Origin: Saccoglossus kowalevskii
Lineage: Eukaryota; Hemichordata; Enteropneusta; Harrimaniidae
Direction of reading: 5' to 3'
Length of the DNA: 39,602 nucleotides
Assembly: GCF_000003605.2 (NCBI RefSeq)
Contig: NW_003149765.1
Coordinates: forward strand, 1,119,851-1,159,452
Of this stretch, positions 12,663 through 24,883 are shown piece after piece; the first letter of the stretch is position 1, and each line of letters begins with the position of its first letter. The notes beneath the pieces were generated by a model. It did not search any database. It saw only the letters and a list, made by a program, of their open reading frames with translations, and was not told where the DNA came from. Position numbers and translations under genes: made by a program.

Positions 12663-13222
12663 TGTGGTCTTTGATTTATTGTTGTCAAGTAATAATATTC
12701 TCAAGTAATCAGCGAAAAATACGCGGAACGCTAAAGTTATGCAGCAACATTTAAATTCAATTCTGTCATTGTACAAACGATGGCGATGCTGTTGATGATG
12801 AATATCCTCCCAATTACGGAGTTGGCGAATTGCACCACTGTCAATTTACGTCACCTCGGCCCAAGCCTTTGTTGTGTTCTATTTTCAATTATACGGAGAA
12901 TAATTTGCGGCGAAATTTACGTAACAAATCGTTATATTATTCGAATAATAGTTTGTAGAATATACACCACGTAATGGAGGCTACGTGCAAGTGCAAAATA
13001 TTTCCACTTACGATACAGAATACACGATTTTCCGCTTGCTTGCTGTGAACAGCGATCTAACCTTACTTCGAAAGAAACGCCATTAGACAGCATAGTGGGC
13101 GCAGGTTACAAAACGTGTGTTCTGATTGGTCGTGGACATTAGAAGTCGGGAGCATTATAAAACACGTGTTCTGATTTGTCCCTTAGCTCAGGAACATTAA
13201 TTCCCAGCACACAATTTCCAAA
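12663..13222. promoter_or_regulatory. Bidirectional promoter between LIN37 and RRP9
   Basis: The start codons of LIN37 (minus) and RRP9 (plus) are 560 bp apart, head to head. Visible elements are an E-box CACGTG at 13163-13168, an inverted CCAAT box (GATTGG) near 13123, a TTATAAAA stretch near 13155, and TTCGAA at 13067-13072, which fits the CHR consensus bound by DREAM. A segment of about 26 bp is present twice: ACAAAACGTGTGTTCTGATT near 13108 and TAAAACACGTGTTCTGATTT near 13157. E-boxes are typical of ribosome-biogenesis genes. Assigning each element to one of the genes is inference. Confidence 0.6.
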
Positions 13223-16200
13223 ATGTCGGGTTTCTTCATCAAAAGTCCGTCCTTGGGAAGGAAACCGAAGACTCAAGTCGGAATAAAGAAAAAGGTACGT
13301 GTTTCTGATGTGTTTTATATTTTATGTTTCACGTTCTTTTGCAGTAATGAATTGAATCACTGATTAAGTCAATGCGGAAGTGATAACAACATGCAATGGG
13401 CAACACGTGTTCAACAATATTACCAAGCGGAAGGTTGTACAACTTTGTAGCATTACATTATTTGTAACCATTTACAATTTATTGCAGAAAGCAGTAAAAG
13501 GAGCAGCAGGAGACGTCCCGGCGTTAAAACGGAAAAGGAAACAATTTAAAAATGAAGAAATAGAGAGCGATTCTGAAGCAGAAGGGTAACAACATTTGAT
13601 AGATTCGAGCTCGTAATTTTAAATACCATTCCAATTTGTTTATACTGAGCATTACATAAAATGTTATGCACTCGAGTTCATGGGAATGTTTATGAGGCTT
13701 TCCTGTCAGTTATCACACCCACATAACAGGGAAACCCATGAACAGTTAGGAACTCAAGGCTTTAATACAGTTTTTTCATGCAATTAAATTTAGAATATCT
13801 GCTTACATGATATATATATAATGAAGCATGTGATGTTATAGCTGCGGTTCCGTAGCTCTTTGGTGCGACCTACAATCGAATTTCCCCCTAACAATTTCAT
13901 TTGGACGTCTTTTTTTTAATTTTGTTGTTGTACGTCGAACATAGAGCTACGGGATCTATCACCGTTTAAAAACAGAAATCTGGCATACGTAAATTAAATC
14001 GCTTTTGCTTTCGATTACGATGGTGTGACATACCTTTATTGTGAATTGATAGCTGGATGAATAACATACAAGCTTTTGTTTGCAATTTGTGTTTATAAAT
14101 AAGCAATAATTTGTGATATTTTACAATTACCCCATAAACCAAGCAAATTACAAGAAAACGACAGCCATTGACATCCCACACTCCCTAGCGCAGAATAAAT
14201 GTAATCTCGTTTGGCGGTCATGTGATACAGTGGTGGAAGAATAAAACTCAATCTTCCCGTTATTCTAATTGTTCAAACAAAGCAATCACATACAGTATTT
14301 ATAATTGTATGATTTTTGTTTAATAATAGAAACTAGTTGCATAAACGCAATTTATCTACTGATTTCGGTCACGTGGTACAAAATTATAGGTCTCGCGTAA
14401 TTTGCTATAGGTCTCGCGTAACTCTGTAGTCCAAAATGGCGTCTTTCGTCTTGTTATTTTTCTGCGACTCTGTGTACGGTAAATAAAGTCAATTTTTTAT
14501 GACCACCGTCATCATTTCACAGCACAAATAGGTTCTGGTCATTGTTTGGAAGTAAATAAACATAGTGAGTACTTTCGAAGGTCTTAAAATGTGATTTTCG
14601 TGACGACCAAATTTGGCATGTGGATTTTAACCGGTATTCAGTCGCACAAGGCCCCATAGCCCTATGGGCCGGCCAGAGTCAGTCACGTAAATAATGCGGT
14701 TGGCAACATAGGGCTATGATTCCACAGCTAGTGATGTTAGAGGTATTATAGCTTTAGTTTCATACCATTTGATTTTTTGATGCTTTATATTGGTTAGTTA
14801 CATATAGTACCAACATAGTATATTATGCACTTAGAGATGGAGAATACAGTGTTGAAAAACAGTTGGTTCTGTTTTTCATCAAAACTACATGATTTGAAAA
14901 AAAAAACATACAACAAAACAGCACTTTCAAGAATCATGTAAGGAACACTATACAAATACATGGATGTCTAACATGAACAGTACTGATTCAAAACTAAAGA
15001 CTTTTAAATTGTTAAAAAATACCATCCAACAAGAAACCTATTTACAAAAACTCAATGACAGAAAAGCAATAGGGACACTTTGAACGCAGTGACCTTACTT
15101 TGCAATAACGATTGTGCCTATAACCACTATGTATGTTGGGAAATTACGCATAATTCAACATGGCAGCTTGTAGTGATAGAAATAACTACAATCAGAGAAC
15201 AGCACGTAATCTGGTCAGGCGAGTTGTTTGCCCTCTGCACATGATGCATATATCGATTGGTCAGAGTTTAATAAGGTGTAAACTTGTCAATCATTTTTTG
15301 AGTACATCATCCGTTTTGATTGCGCCAGGTCCCTGTAATCATATATGCTAGTGTGTAAGGAAATTCCTGATCAATATTCACAGTGCTGTGCGTAAGGCCT
15401 AGGTTAGAGTTTATGGTTTAGCCTGTTCGCTAACAATGTCATTCAGTTTGGCATCAGTATTGGTGAATTCATTTTATATTCTATTTTATTTTTGATATCT
15501 ATCAATAGTGATAAAGAGACAGCCAAGGCAGAATCGGGATCAGAGTCTGACACCGAAGATGAAACACCACAAGAAAAACGACTTAGATTAACCAAACAGT
15601 ATTTGGCAGAGTTAGAAGCACAAGGTAACCATGTGTTAGAATACTGCTCATATCTCAATTTAAATGAACATGTAAAATCATAAGACAACTCATTTCACTG
15701 GTAAAGTCTGTGGATATCCTCAAATTTGAATGTAGTTTAGACTTTGATGCAAAGTCAGTACATGGTATTTGGTATATAGTATAGAAATATCCAGGGTATG
15801 TTGTGTTCTAATGTAACTAATGTATTGACTGCTGCCTGTTATTTCGACCATTGCCTTGCGATGAGGCCAAATACAAAAAAAAATGCCTTTCTGGTAACCC
15901 AACCTTGCCTAGATTTTTCAGAGCATCCCTGTGTCTTTTTATGGTCAAACTGGAAAATGGGACTTGTAGGCACGCCTTTAAGCTCTTCTTGAAATTCTTC
16001 ATTTTTGAACCAAAATGTCAACCTGTACATCAAGATGTCTATTCATATGATCAGTTCAAGACGTAAATTTTTTTTAGAGATAAATAAAATATTACAACCC
16101 AAATGTTTGCATTTGTATCATCACGTACTGAGAACATTTGCTGTAATATACAAGTTGATTCAGATATATATTACACAGTGTTGTTTGTGATAGTTCTTTT

Positions 16201-19200
16201 GAGTAGAAAATCATAAAATGATTCAAATTCTCAACATCTACATTTTATTTCAGAAAGAGAGAAGAAAGAATCTGATGAGCTGCTGAATGATGCGATTTCG
16301 CATAGATTACATGAAGAAGTGGTATGTCAATCAAATGAGTTTGATGTTTTGACCTTTCAACCCATATCAACTTGTGTCATCCTCCAAAACCTGAATTAAT
16401 TTCCCCTGACCCAATTTTGTAAGGAAAGTGATTAGTCCACTCACCTATCACAATCTATTTGAAGAAATTTTGACCTTATAAGCACCAAAGTCAACTTCAG
16501 AAACCATCCACAAAAAGTTCAATTTATAGTCTGCTTCTTTTCCGCATGAAATGTTGCAGCAATTTCCAATTTTTTGTTTAAAAGCAATTAGTTATGACAC
16601 ATTTATTTGTTTGGTCCAAAATTAAGATTGAATTCAGTAAAAGTTACTGAAAATGTAAAAAAATTTACCTGAATTTACTGTTGGCAGAAAATATGGTGTT
16701 CTTCAAAGGTTTGAACCAAGTATTCAGCCATTGCCAGCATGTTTTGCTTACCAAACATTCACTTCTTTTTTTCTCATTTCAGTTGGAACAAGCCGGTAAA
16801 CTACAAAAGCAGGTAGCGTCTGACTATCAAGAACCATCGCTTGACGACATGCATGTACTCCGTGGTCACCAGTTATCCACAACGTGTCTTGTCATTTCAC
16901 CTGACAATAAACATGTATTTTCTGCTTCAAAAGATTGTTCGATTATAAAATGTAAGGATACTGAAAAGTTTTATTAAAATATGTTATCTGACATGTTTGA
17001 TTTTATACCTGTCTAAAACACAGCTTTATAAATTACCCAGAATTCTCTATGATTTGTACCATTGGACATTGATTTCTCTAAAATGTTTTACTGGCTTACC
17101 ATTTTGAATCCTATTAAATTCCTAAGCTATCTGCTGCATTTGTTTTTTCAAAAAAAGGTGCTAGGGGATTTTCTTTATTATTTATATATAAATTTGGTTT
17201 ACTATTGGGGAAAAAAAACTCCACTAGCAAAGCAAAACATCAAACTATTGAGCAAATTGTGGAAAAGAAAAGAAACATTAAAAAAAAAGGTGTTTTTCAG
17301 ATTACATGAAGCATATCCAAAGATGGCTGTGTACTGGTGATATTTCCCAATCAATATATAACCAATACATGTTAGTGAAACCACATGGGATTGTGGGTAA
17401 TCATTGGTATTGTGTGCTGGTGTTTGCAACAGTCACTTTTAACCACAATTACAACAACTGTCTAATTTGTCATTTCTTGTTTATAGGGAACATAGACAGC
17501 AGAAAAAAGGAGCATGTCATACCAGGAGGAAGGAAAGGAACTGAAAACAAACATAAAGGCCACACAGCTCACGTTTTATGTTTAGCAATATCGTCAGATG
17601 GAAAATTTCTAGTAAGTTTATAAGTTTTTGAATTGCAGCTATATTCTTACTAAATATAAAACCTATAATGTTTATATGGCCAGTTGTCCAAAAATGCTGC
17701 TCAGCCATTTTTTTTCTAGAGAAACTACCAGGGAGATGAGCAATTTTTTTTTCCATGATGAAGATTGGTATAAATTTATATATTTCAAAACAGGCATCTG
17801 GATGTAGAAATAAAGTTATCCATATCTGGGATCCTTCCACTTGTGAATTGTTACACACATTTAAAGGACACAGGGATGCCATATCCGTGAGTACTATATA
17901 CATCATTAATTTCTTTTATTATTCCAATACTTTTTTCAATACTTGTAAAATACTTTATTTTCGCTGAAGAGATGATTCAGTGAAAATAAAATAGACCTTT
18001 TTTTCCTATATTTTATATTCAACTTTGATTTGTCACATGGTGTTTTCTGCTTTTTTAATTGAATGCATAAGTGCTATATTGTTCCAACTTTCTGTTGATG
18101 TACACACCTGAAATTTGTATACAGCACCGTGTCTTACATAATAGATACCGGTAGTTAAGAACTGTAATTCCACTCTACTGATGTAATCTACCATCATTCT
18201 AACCACATTATCACTGATACAGTTAAAAATGTCATTGCGAGAGGGGGAGGGGGTAACTGATGTTTAGCTCATAAAAGATCACTTTAAAAAGCTGAAAAGG
18301 ACTATCATTTTCAATGACTTGTTTCTTAATATTTATCAGACATTTTTGCAAAAATATTTAAGTAATAATCTCTTTTCTGTTTCTCGCAATCTGTTATGCA
18401 GCTTGGCTGGCATTTAGTGGAATAATCATTATTTTTCTTTTCTTTCCTTCCATCTTTCAGGGTTTATCATTTCGTAGGAATTCTCATCAACTGTTCAGTT
18501 CATCACATGACAGATCTGTTAAGATATGGGATCTAGATGAGATGGCGTATGTAGAAACGTTGTAAGTTTCACTGTTGTATTCTGGGATACATGTTACTGC
18601 AGTTCATATTTGGGCATTACTGTAAAATACTTTATTTTCACTTGGAATTAATTTTCGCTATTTTCGCGATTAAGTGAGAATGAAATCCAGCTAGTATACC
18701 TTTTTTCCTATATTTTCCATTCAACTTGTCAAAAATCAGTGAAAATAAATTTTATACAAAACGGCCAAAAAGTCTTTTCAGCTAAAATTAATTCCAGCTA
18801 AAATAGTAGTTTACAATATTTCACATTACACACATGCACACACTGGGAGTGTTAGCTTTAAAACCTTGCCAGATTGTTTTTTTGGCACTGTAAAATCTTG
18901 ATTAGAAACCGCTGCTTCTATTAAAATGGTACAATGTAACAGAGAGGATGCGAGTTCAATTAGAGCATCTACACATATGAGAAATGATGAATTTTTGGTT
19001 CTCAATTGTTCAAAAAGAATGGGTGCGACTTATATTAGGGATGTGGCTTCTAATACAGATTTTACAGTACCTTTTTTTAAGAAATCAACATTTCTATATA
19101 AACACAATTACTACTGAGTTAGTGCGGTAGAAAACACATGGTTTATTGCCATAGTAGATACAATGCATTTCAATTGTTAAAATTATTTCAATACATTTTA

Positions 19201-22200
19201 AAAATCACCATTCATAAAAATCGTCATTGTAGACATATAATTCTCCTCCATGCAACTTTGATAATAATAAAATGCACTTCCACAATGCGTTATTTGCTAT
19301 CACCAATATTCAGAAAATATCAGGATCTGTAGGCGGTACCACGCAGTATTCTGATTTGGTGAATACATTTTATCAGATTAAAATGAAACCATGGCAGGTC
19401 AACTTTTTTCCAAGAAATCATGGCAAATCTCTGATTGCCAGTGTTTTTGGTACAACATTTCACAGTATGACTGCCATTAATAGTCTTTGTATTAGACTAT
19501 GTATATGTCTATTAACAGGTTTGGCCACCAAGACAGCATTACTGGTATCGATAGTTTAACTAGAGAGCGTGCAATAACGTGCGGAGGACGAGATGGTACT
19601 ATAAGAATCTGGAAAGTCGTAGAGGAGTCGCAACTAGTGTTTCATGGGCATCAGGGTTCGATAGACTGTGTGCAGTTAGTTAATGAGGGACATTTCATAT
19701 CGGGAGCTGATGATGGGTGAGTGAAATTAGACTGAATCGTCATGAAAACCTTTCGATTGTGACACTATAAAGTAGGAAAACTGTTGAAAATATGTGCAGT
19801 GATGCTAGATGCAAGCACTTTGCATACATTTTGACATGTTGACCTTTGTAGAATTAGACTGTTCGGTTAAATCCACTTAATTCTGTAATTTTTCCCGCCA
19901 AAATTTTGCTGTCACATTTTGAGCATTTTTTTTATGTATTTTGCTTTTATAAAACGTGATAAAAGGTGACACAAATTTACTCTTGTGCTTGAGGGGTTAA
20001 AAATGTCTGCAGCCAAGGGACCAGTAGATCACACATTTCGAATGTGGTTTTCAACAGATGTAAGGAATGCTCTTTCCGAACAGATGCATAATATAAATAT
20101 CTACAGACTGTAGTGAATTGATTATTTGTGAAATTAACTGATAATTTATATCTGCCTAGTTCTATTGCCTTGTGGAGTGTAATGAAGAAGAAGCCATCTT
20201 GTATATTACATAATGCCCATAGTAATAGCACTAATGAAAGAATAGTTGATGAGAACTGGATTACGTCTGTCGGCGCTCTACAAAGTACCGACTTAGTGGC
20301 ATCAGGTAAATAGAGCTGTTGCATTCATCATCACTGATGAGAGTGCAAATCAGTTTTAGCATGTGCTACAATCTCTAATCAATGTACATTTTTTATTATT
20401 GTGAATGTCACTCATTTATTTTATTTTTTTCTAATATAATACAATATAACACATAAATTACATATCTTTCTTTTCTGAATATAAAACATAACAAACATTT
20501 TGTCTTCTATAATAATATTGAATATGGCAATGCATGTCTTTATTACCTCCAAAAAAAAATCAATGTACATTGCGGCTAGGGGTAGATCAGCCTGATTTTC
20601 TGAATAATGATCGGGTGTAGTCGATGTGCCTGATGGTGTATGCGGTTGTTCCTTCACCGCAAAAATTCAGGGGTAGTCGTATTAGTTTATCCTGGAAACC
20701 AACAGACTCTCTTTGAATTTGTTTGTACTTTGATACTTACACATCGTGTGGTGTAAAACGAAATAATTTCAGTGACAGAGTGTGTAACATAAATGGTGAA
20801 TTCCATGTTTGTGTTTGTTTCAGCAGGATCTAAAGATGGGAACATTCGATTATGGCAGTGCGGTAAAGACTTCAAAACGTTGACACCGCTATTCAAAATA
20901 CCAATCGTAAGTAACAATTATAGTGATTATCTATGCCCTGTGGCATGCTGATTGCTTATTCACACCAAGTCTGAACGATGTAATGCCCTTTAGTAAAATA
21001 ATTCAGTTTTAATTGGCGACCACAGTGCTATTAGTCCAGGCAATATGCATTGAAACCTGCCACTAATTGCAACAGAAAGTCCATGGTAAAAGGTCAAAAA
21101 TCTTCTCCTCATTAGACTTGCATACAGTCTTTTGTTTATTTTTGACTCCCATGTGCGAAGCACATAATGGGAGTCTTTGCAGTTAGTGTGTCTGTATGTG
21201 TGTGTGTGTCCGACTGTTCCACTGCTATCTCAAGAACCACTCATTGGCTTTTGATGAAACTTGGTACATAGATGCTCTGAACATATGCGCAAATTTGATT
21301 AGTTTTTGGTAAAAATCCGTGCATATTAATTACTAATTTGCATGATAATTAGCTGATTTTTAGCTGTTCCATGATTGTTCCACTGATATCTAAACAACCA
21401 CTCATTGGATTTTGATGAAACTTTGTACATACATGCTCTGAACTAATGCTAGGTTTTGATTAGTTTTTGGTAATAATCCATGGATACTAATTACCTAATT
21501 TGCATAATGATTAGTCAATTTTCGGTTTTTCCACTGATATCTCAAGTACTAATCATCACATTTCAATGAAACTTGGTACATAGATGTCATATGACACTAC
21601 ACAGACCTGATAGTTTTTATGGTAATATCAGTACATATTAATTACCTAATTTGCATAATTAATTAATTTTCAGCATTTGATATAAGTAGTGAGCATTACA
21701 TTTCAATGAAACTTGGTACTTCCATACTCGAGGACTATGCAGAGATTGTTTCCGATAAATATTTGTGCATATTAATCACCTAATTTGCATAATGATTAGT
21801 CAATTTTCGGTTTTTCCACTGATATCTCAAGTACTAATCATCACATTTCAATGAAACTTGGTACATAGATGTCATATGACACTGCACAGACCTGATAGTT
21901 TTTGTGGTAATATCAGTACATATTAATTACCTAATTTGCATAATTAATTAATTTTCAGCTTTTGATATCTAAAGTACTAATCATCACATTTCAATGAATC
22001 TAGAATTATGCAGACCCAATTAGTTTCCGGTAAATATGTGTGCATATTAATCACCTAATTTGCATAATTAACTAACTTTCACACTGATATCTCAGGTACT
22101 AAATATCACATATCAATGAATGTACAGTAAAACCTGTCAAAACCGACCCCTGGATAAACCGACCTACTGTCAGAACCGACCGATTTATGTAGCCCCGAAA

Positions 22201-24883
22201 TTTCTCCATAGACGCCTATGTTAAAACAACCTGTGAAATCCGACCACTGTTTACTCCGAACACCGACCGCATTGATCGGTCCCAAGTCCAATATTCACAC
22301 TGAATACATCGACCATCCGACCAGTTGCACCACATCCGCTGTCTAGTAATTCGGTCTGCCCGACCTAAAAAGTGTGCATTGTGTCCAAATTCCGCAAACG
22401 TCACAGAAACAATACCAAATCTCACACTACAAGTAACGTCCCGTGTAAAACAATGGCAACTGATTACATTTTTCACACCACACGCCCACGCATCGCGTGG
22501 TGTCTGGACAGTATAATGACCCCGGATTAAACAAATGATCGGGGTCATCACCTTCAATTGCGGTGAAGCACACTGCANNNNNNNNNNNNNNNNNNNNNNN
22601 NNNNNNNNNNNNNNNNNNNNNNNNNNNNNNNNNNNNNNNNNNNNNNNNNNNNNNNNNNNNNNNNNNNNNNNNNNNNNNNNNNNNNNNNNNNNNNNNNNNN
22701 NNNNNNNNNNNNNNNNNNNNNNNNNNNNNNNNNNNNNNNNNNNNNNNNNNNNNNNNNNNNNNNNNNNNNNNNNNNNNNNNNNNNNNNNNNNNNNNNNNNN
22801 NNNNNNNNNNNNNNNNNNNNNNNNNNNNNNNNNNNNNNNNNNNNNNNNNNNNNNNNNNNNNNNNNNNNNNNNNNNNNNNNNNNNNNNNNNNNNNNNNNNN
22901 NNNNNNNNNNNNNNNNNNNATGTCATGTACATACCATAATATTTTTGTCTTGTTTGGTAAATTATTTTATTGAAACAATACAATAAATGCACATTGTAAA
23001 TACATGTAGAATCGCCGGAGGCAAACTCCGATGTCTTTCATTTGTCCCGTGTTTACAGCACATGTAATTGTTGTTTCAATCAAAGTCACGCCCACCCTGA
23101 ATAAACCGACTCCCTCTGAAAACCGACCATAGATCCCAGTCCCAGTCATGGTCGGTTTTGACAGGTTTTACTGTACATGGATGCTGTAGGACAATAGACA
23201 GACCTGGATAATTGTGGGTTAAAATCTGTACATATTAATTACCTAATTTGCTTAATTAACCAATTTTAAGCTTTCACATTGATATCTAAAGTACTAATTA
23301 TTCCATTTCAATGAAACTTAGTACAAAGATGCTCTAGGACAATGTACAAACCTAATTAGTTTGGGGTAAAAATCTGTTCATATTAATTCCCTAATAAGCA
23401 TAATAATTCATATTCTTTTGGTTCTAATCACATTTCAATTAAACTTGGAAACATAGATTTTCTGTTACATTGCGCAGACCTCATTAGTTTTACACTCAAA
23501 TCTGTTCATATTAATTTTCTGATTTGCATAATTAGTTTACAGCTAATTAATTTCGAATTATATTTAATGTGTCTCCAATACTCTCAGCACATGGGAGTTC
23601 TTTCTAAGCTTTCTTTGATTTGTTTTTTCAATGAAATAAAATATGGGAGTGTATAAAAGCCGGGTCACCACAAAATAAACAAGAGATTTGTGACCTATGC
23701 AAGGGTTTCCTTCCTATTAATATTAATGAGCATGAGATGTTACAAATTTGATAACCCCAAATGGCGGGCAAGCAATCGCTGCCATGTTGACAAAAAACAA
23801 GCTTCACTACTGTGTCACCAAGAACTCGGGAGTGCATTTGTATTGCAGGTTGGGTGAAAGATAGAAAAATCAGATAACCGTGGAAAACTGTTCAAAGCTG
23901 GCCAGACGACGCTTGCCTGTCGAGAGTTGCCAGTCAGTGATTTGATAGAGCAACACTCGCACAAACATTGCGACTAGAAGTGTATGCATCAATGACCTCT
24001 CGGTATTCCCAAAGCGATGTATAGCCTAGTATTCTTGCAATGCCAACATCAAAGAATAATGTGAAATGTATAATCGATCGAGACGAATCTAACTCTAATT
24101 TTGATCTTTACTCTGACTGGTGGAATATTAATGACCCTGTCAATCATTGACTTTCCCCTACTTAGATTTTTGTTGTGTTTTAGAAGGATATTCGTAACCT
24201 GTTACCATAAAAATATTTTTTGTTGCAATTAGTAACAGGTTAGACACAATTTGTAGCTACTGGACTGTGTATAACAATTGTGCAATGACAATGTACTAGT
24301 ATATAAAGTTTACAACTAACGCCCTCTAGGGGTTTTATGTTTCAAACTTTTGTTTATGTCAGTGTTTATTTTATAACACATGCAAGTTTTTTAGATATAA
24401 TCAGTATAACATAATCAGAAAACAACCCCAACAATTTCATCACCATTGTCAATTGTTGTCTTTCACAAATATTCCTGTTTGATATTATGTGCAGTATTAA
24501 GTGTGTGTCTTCCAATGTGTTTTTTTTCTTTTCCATTTTCACTTACACGTATGATTTTTTTATCATAATTTTGTAATTATGTTATTCAGTTTATTTGTCA
24601 AAAAATAACAAAGTAGTTTTGCTGATGTGATGAGGAAAAACCAACAACTTGACTTGCTGTTTGAGGGCGCTGTTCTATTAAACACAACCAGAATGTGAAT
24701 CAACGCATTTATTCTTTTCTCTTGTAGATTGGATTTGTGAATGCTCTGAAGTTTTCTAATGACGGTAGTATGCTAGTGGCTGGTGTTGGACAAGAACATA
24801 AACTGGGAAGATGGTGGAGAATTAAAGAAGCTAAAAATAGTATTGTTATTATTAAACTTAAAAAGAAAGAACAGGAAACGTAA
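13223..24883 (+). CDS. RRP9: RRP9 / U3-55K, WD40 protein of the U3 snoRNP
   Basis: RRP9 binds the box B/C motif of U3 snoRNA in the nucleolus and is needed for early 18S pre-rRNA cleavage. Exons: 13223-13294, 13488-13585, 15509-15624, 16254-16321, 16783-16951, 17487-17611, 17794-17886, 18461-18561, 19519-19716, 20160-20305, 20827-20906 and 24728-24883. All phases close, giving 473 aa; the human protein has 475. The N-terminus is basic then acidic (KRKRKQFKN, SGSESDTEDE). Seven WD repeats fill about residues 140-465, with landmarks RGHQLSTTC, KDCSIIKW, GHRDAISGLSFRR, SHDRSVKIWD, FGHQDSITG, GGRDGTIRIWK, GHQGSIDC, GADDGSIALW, NIRLWQCG and AGVGQEHKLGRWWRIKEAKN. All match the vertebrate protein closely. 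The C-terminal tail is Lys-rich. Exon 11 has a tandem CAGCAG acceptor; the second site gives the conserved ASGS. A poly(A) signal AATAAA is at 25072-25077. Intron 11 (3.8 kb) holds a large repeat element. Confidence 0.97.
14436..14478 (+). other. Possible first exon of a nested or lost gene
   Basis: Inside RRP9 intron 2 an ATG sits in CCAAAATGGCG, the form of the YY1-type element found at many animal start sites. It opens a short signal-peptide-like sequence (MASFVLLFFCDSVYG) and runs into a good donor, G|GTAAAT. Just upstream, TATAGGTCTCGCGTAA occurs twice (about 14386 and 14406). The donor phase (1) does not fit RRP9 exon 3, so this is not an alternative RRP9 start. No partner exon was found. 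This is tentative. Confidence 0.25.
17943..18030. mobile_element. Palindromic MITE family, short copy 3
   Basis: TTGTAAAATACTTTATTTTC, then GCTGAAGAGATGATTCAGTG, and a TTTTTTCCTATATTTTATAT stretch match the ends and middle of the family, with most of one arm missing. It lies in RRP9 intron 7. Confidence 0.6.
18618..18816. mobile_element. Palindromic MITE family, copy 4
   Basis: The copy starts TACTGTAAAATACTTTATTT and ends with CAGCTAAAATTAATTCCAGC. The two arms (GGAATTAATTTTCGCT and AGCTAAAATTAATTCC) are inverted. It has the same internal TTTTTTCCTATATTTTCCAT seen in reverse in copy 2. It lies in RRP9 intron 8. Confidence 0.7.
22125..23173. mobile_element. Pogo/Tigger-like (Tc1/mariner superfamily) element nested in the array
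   Basis: The left end CAGTAAAACCTGTCAAAACC and the right end GGTTTTGACAGGTTTTACTG are exact reverse complements for at least 20 bp. Both are flanked by TA (22123-22124 and 23174-23175), the target duplication of this superfamily. Removing the element restores the array sequence TCAATGAATG-TA-CATGGATGC. Sub-terminal AACCGACC repeats recur inside. The centre is lost in the N gap (22578-22919), so whether a transposase is encoded cannot be told. The visible parts contain stops in all likely frames. Confidence 0.8.
22578..22919. other. Assembly gap (342 N)
   Basis: This is a run of N inside the pogo-like element. The true length and content are unknown. Open frames that cross it are artefacts. 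Confidence 0.99.

Larger units (their letters stand above)
21145..23598. mobile_element. Hairpin-ended element 1 with internal array of about 145-165-bp repeats
   Basis: The ends are perfect 12-bp inverted repeats: ACTCCCATGTGC (21145-21156) and GCACATGGGAGT (23587-23598). The left end folds into a bulged hairpin (21144-21175): GACTCCCAT pairs with ATGGGAGTC, GTGC pairs with GCAC around the loop GAA, and ATA is bulged. A TG-rich stretch follows, then about nine diverged tandem units. Landmarks are CACTGATATCTCAAGTACTA, TTTCAATGAAACTTGGTACA and ATTAATTACCTAATTTGCAT. The element occupies most of RRP9 intron 11 and is interrupted by the pogo-like element at 22125-23173. There is no coding frame. 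Arrays inside small elements are known from pearl/HINE-type non-autonomous Helentrons; membership there is inference. Confidence 0.7.

Noticed and set aside
14649-14671. Short perfect palindrome (GGCCCCATAG/CTATGGGCC)
   Set aside because: It is a single small hairpin in an RRP9 intron with no repeats around it; no function can be argued.
22216-22992. 258-codon minus-strand frame, with plus-strand frames over the same place
   Set aside because: They exist only because the N gap has no stops. The flanking parts are non-coding transposon sequence.
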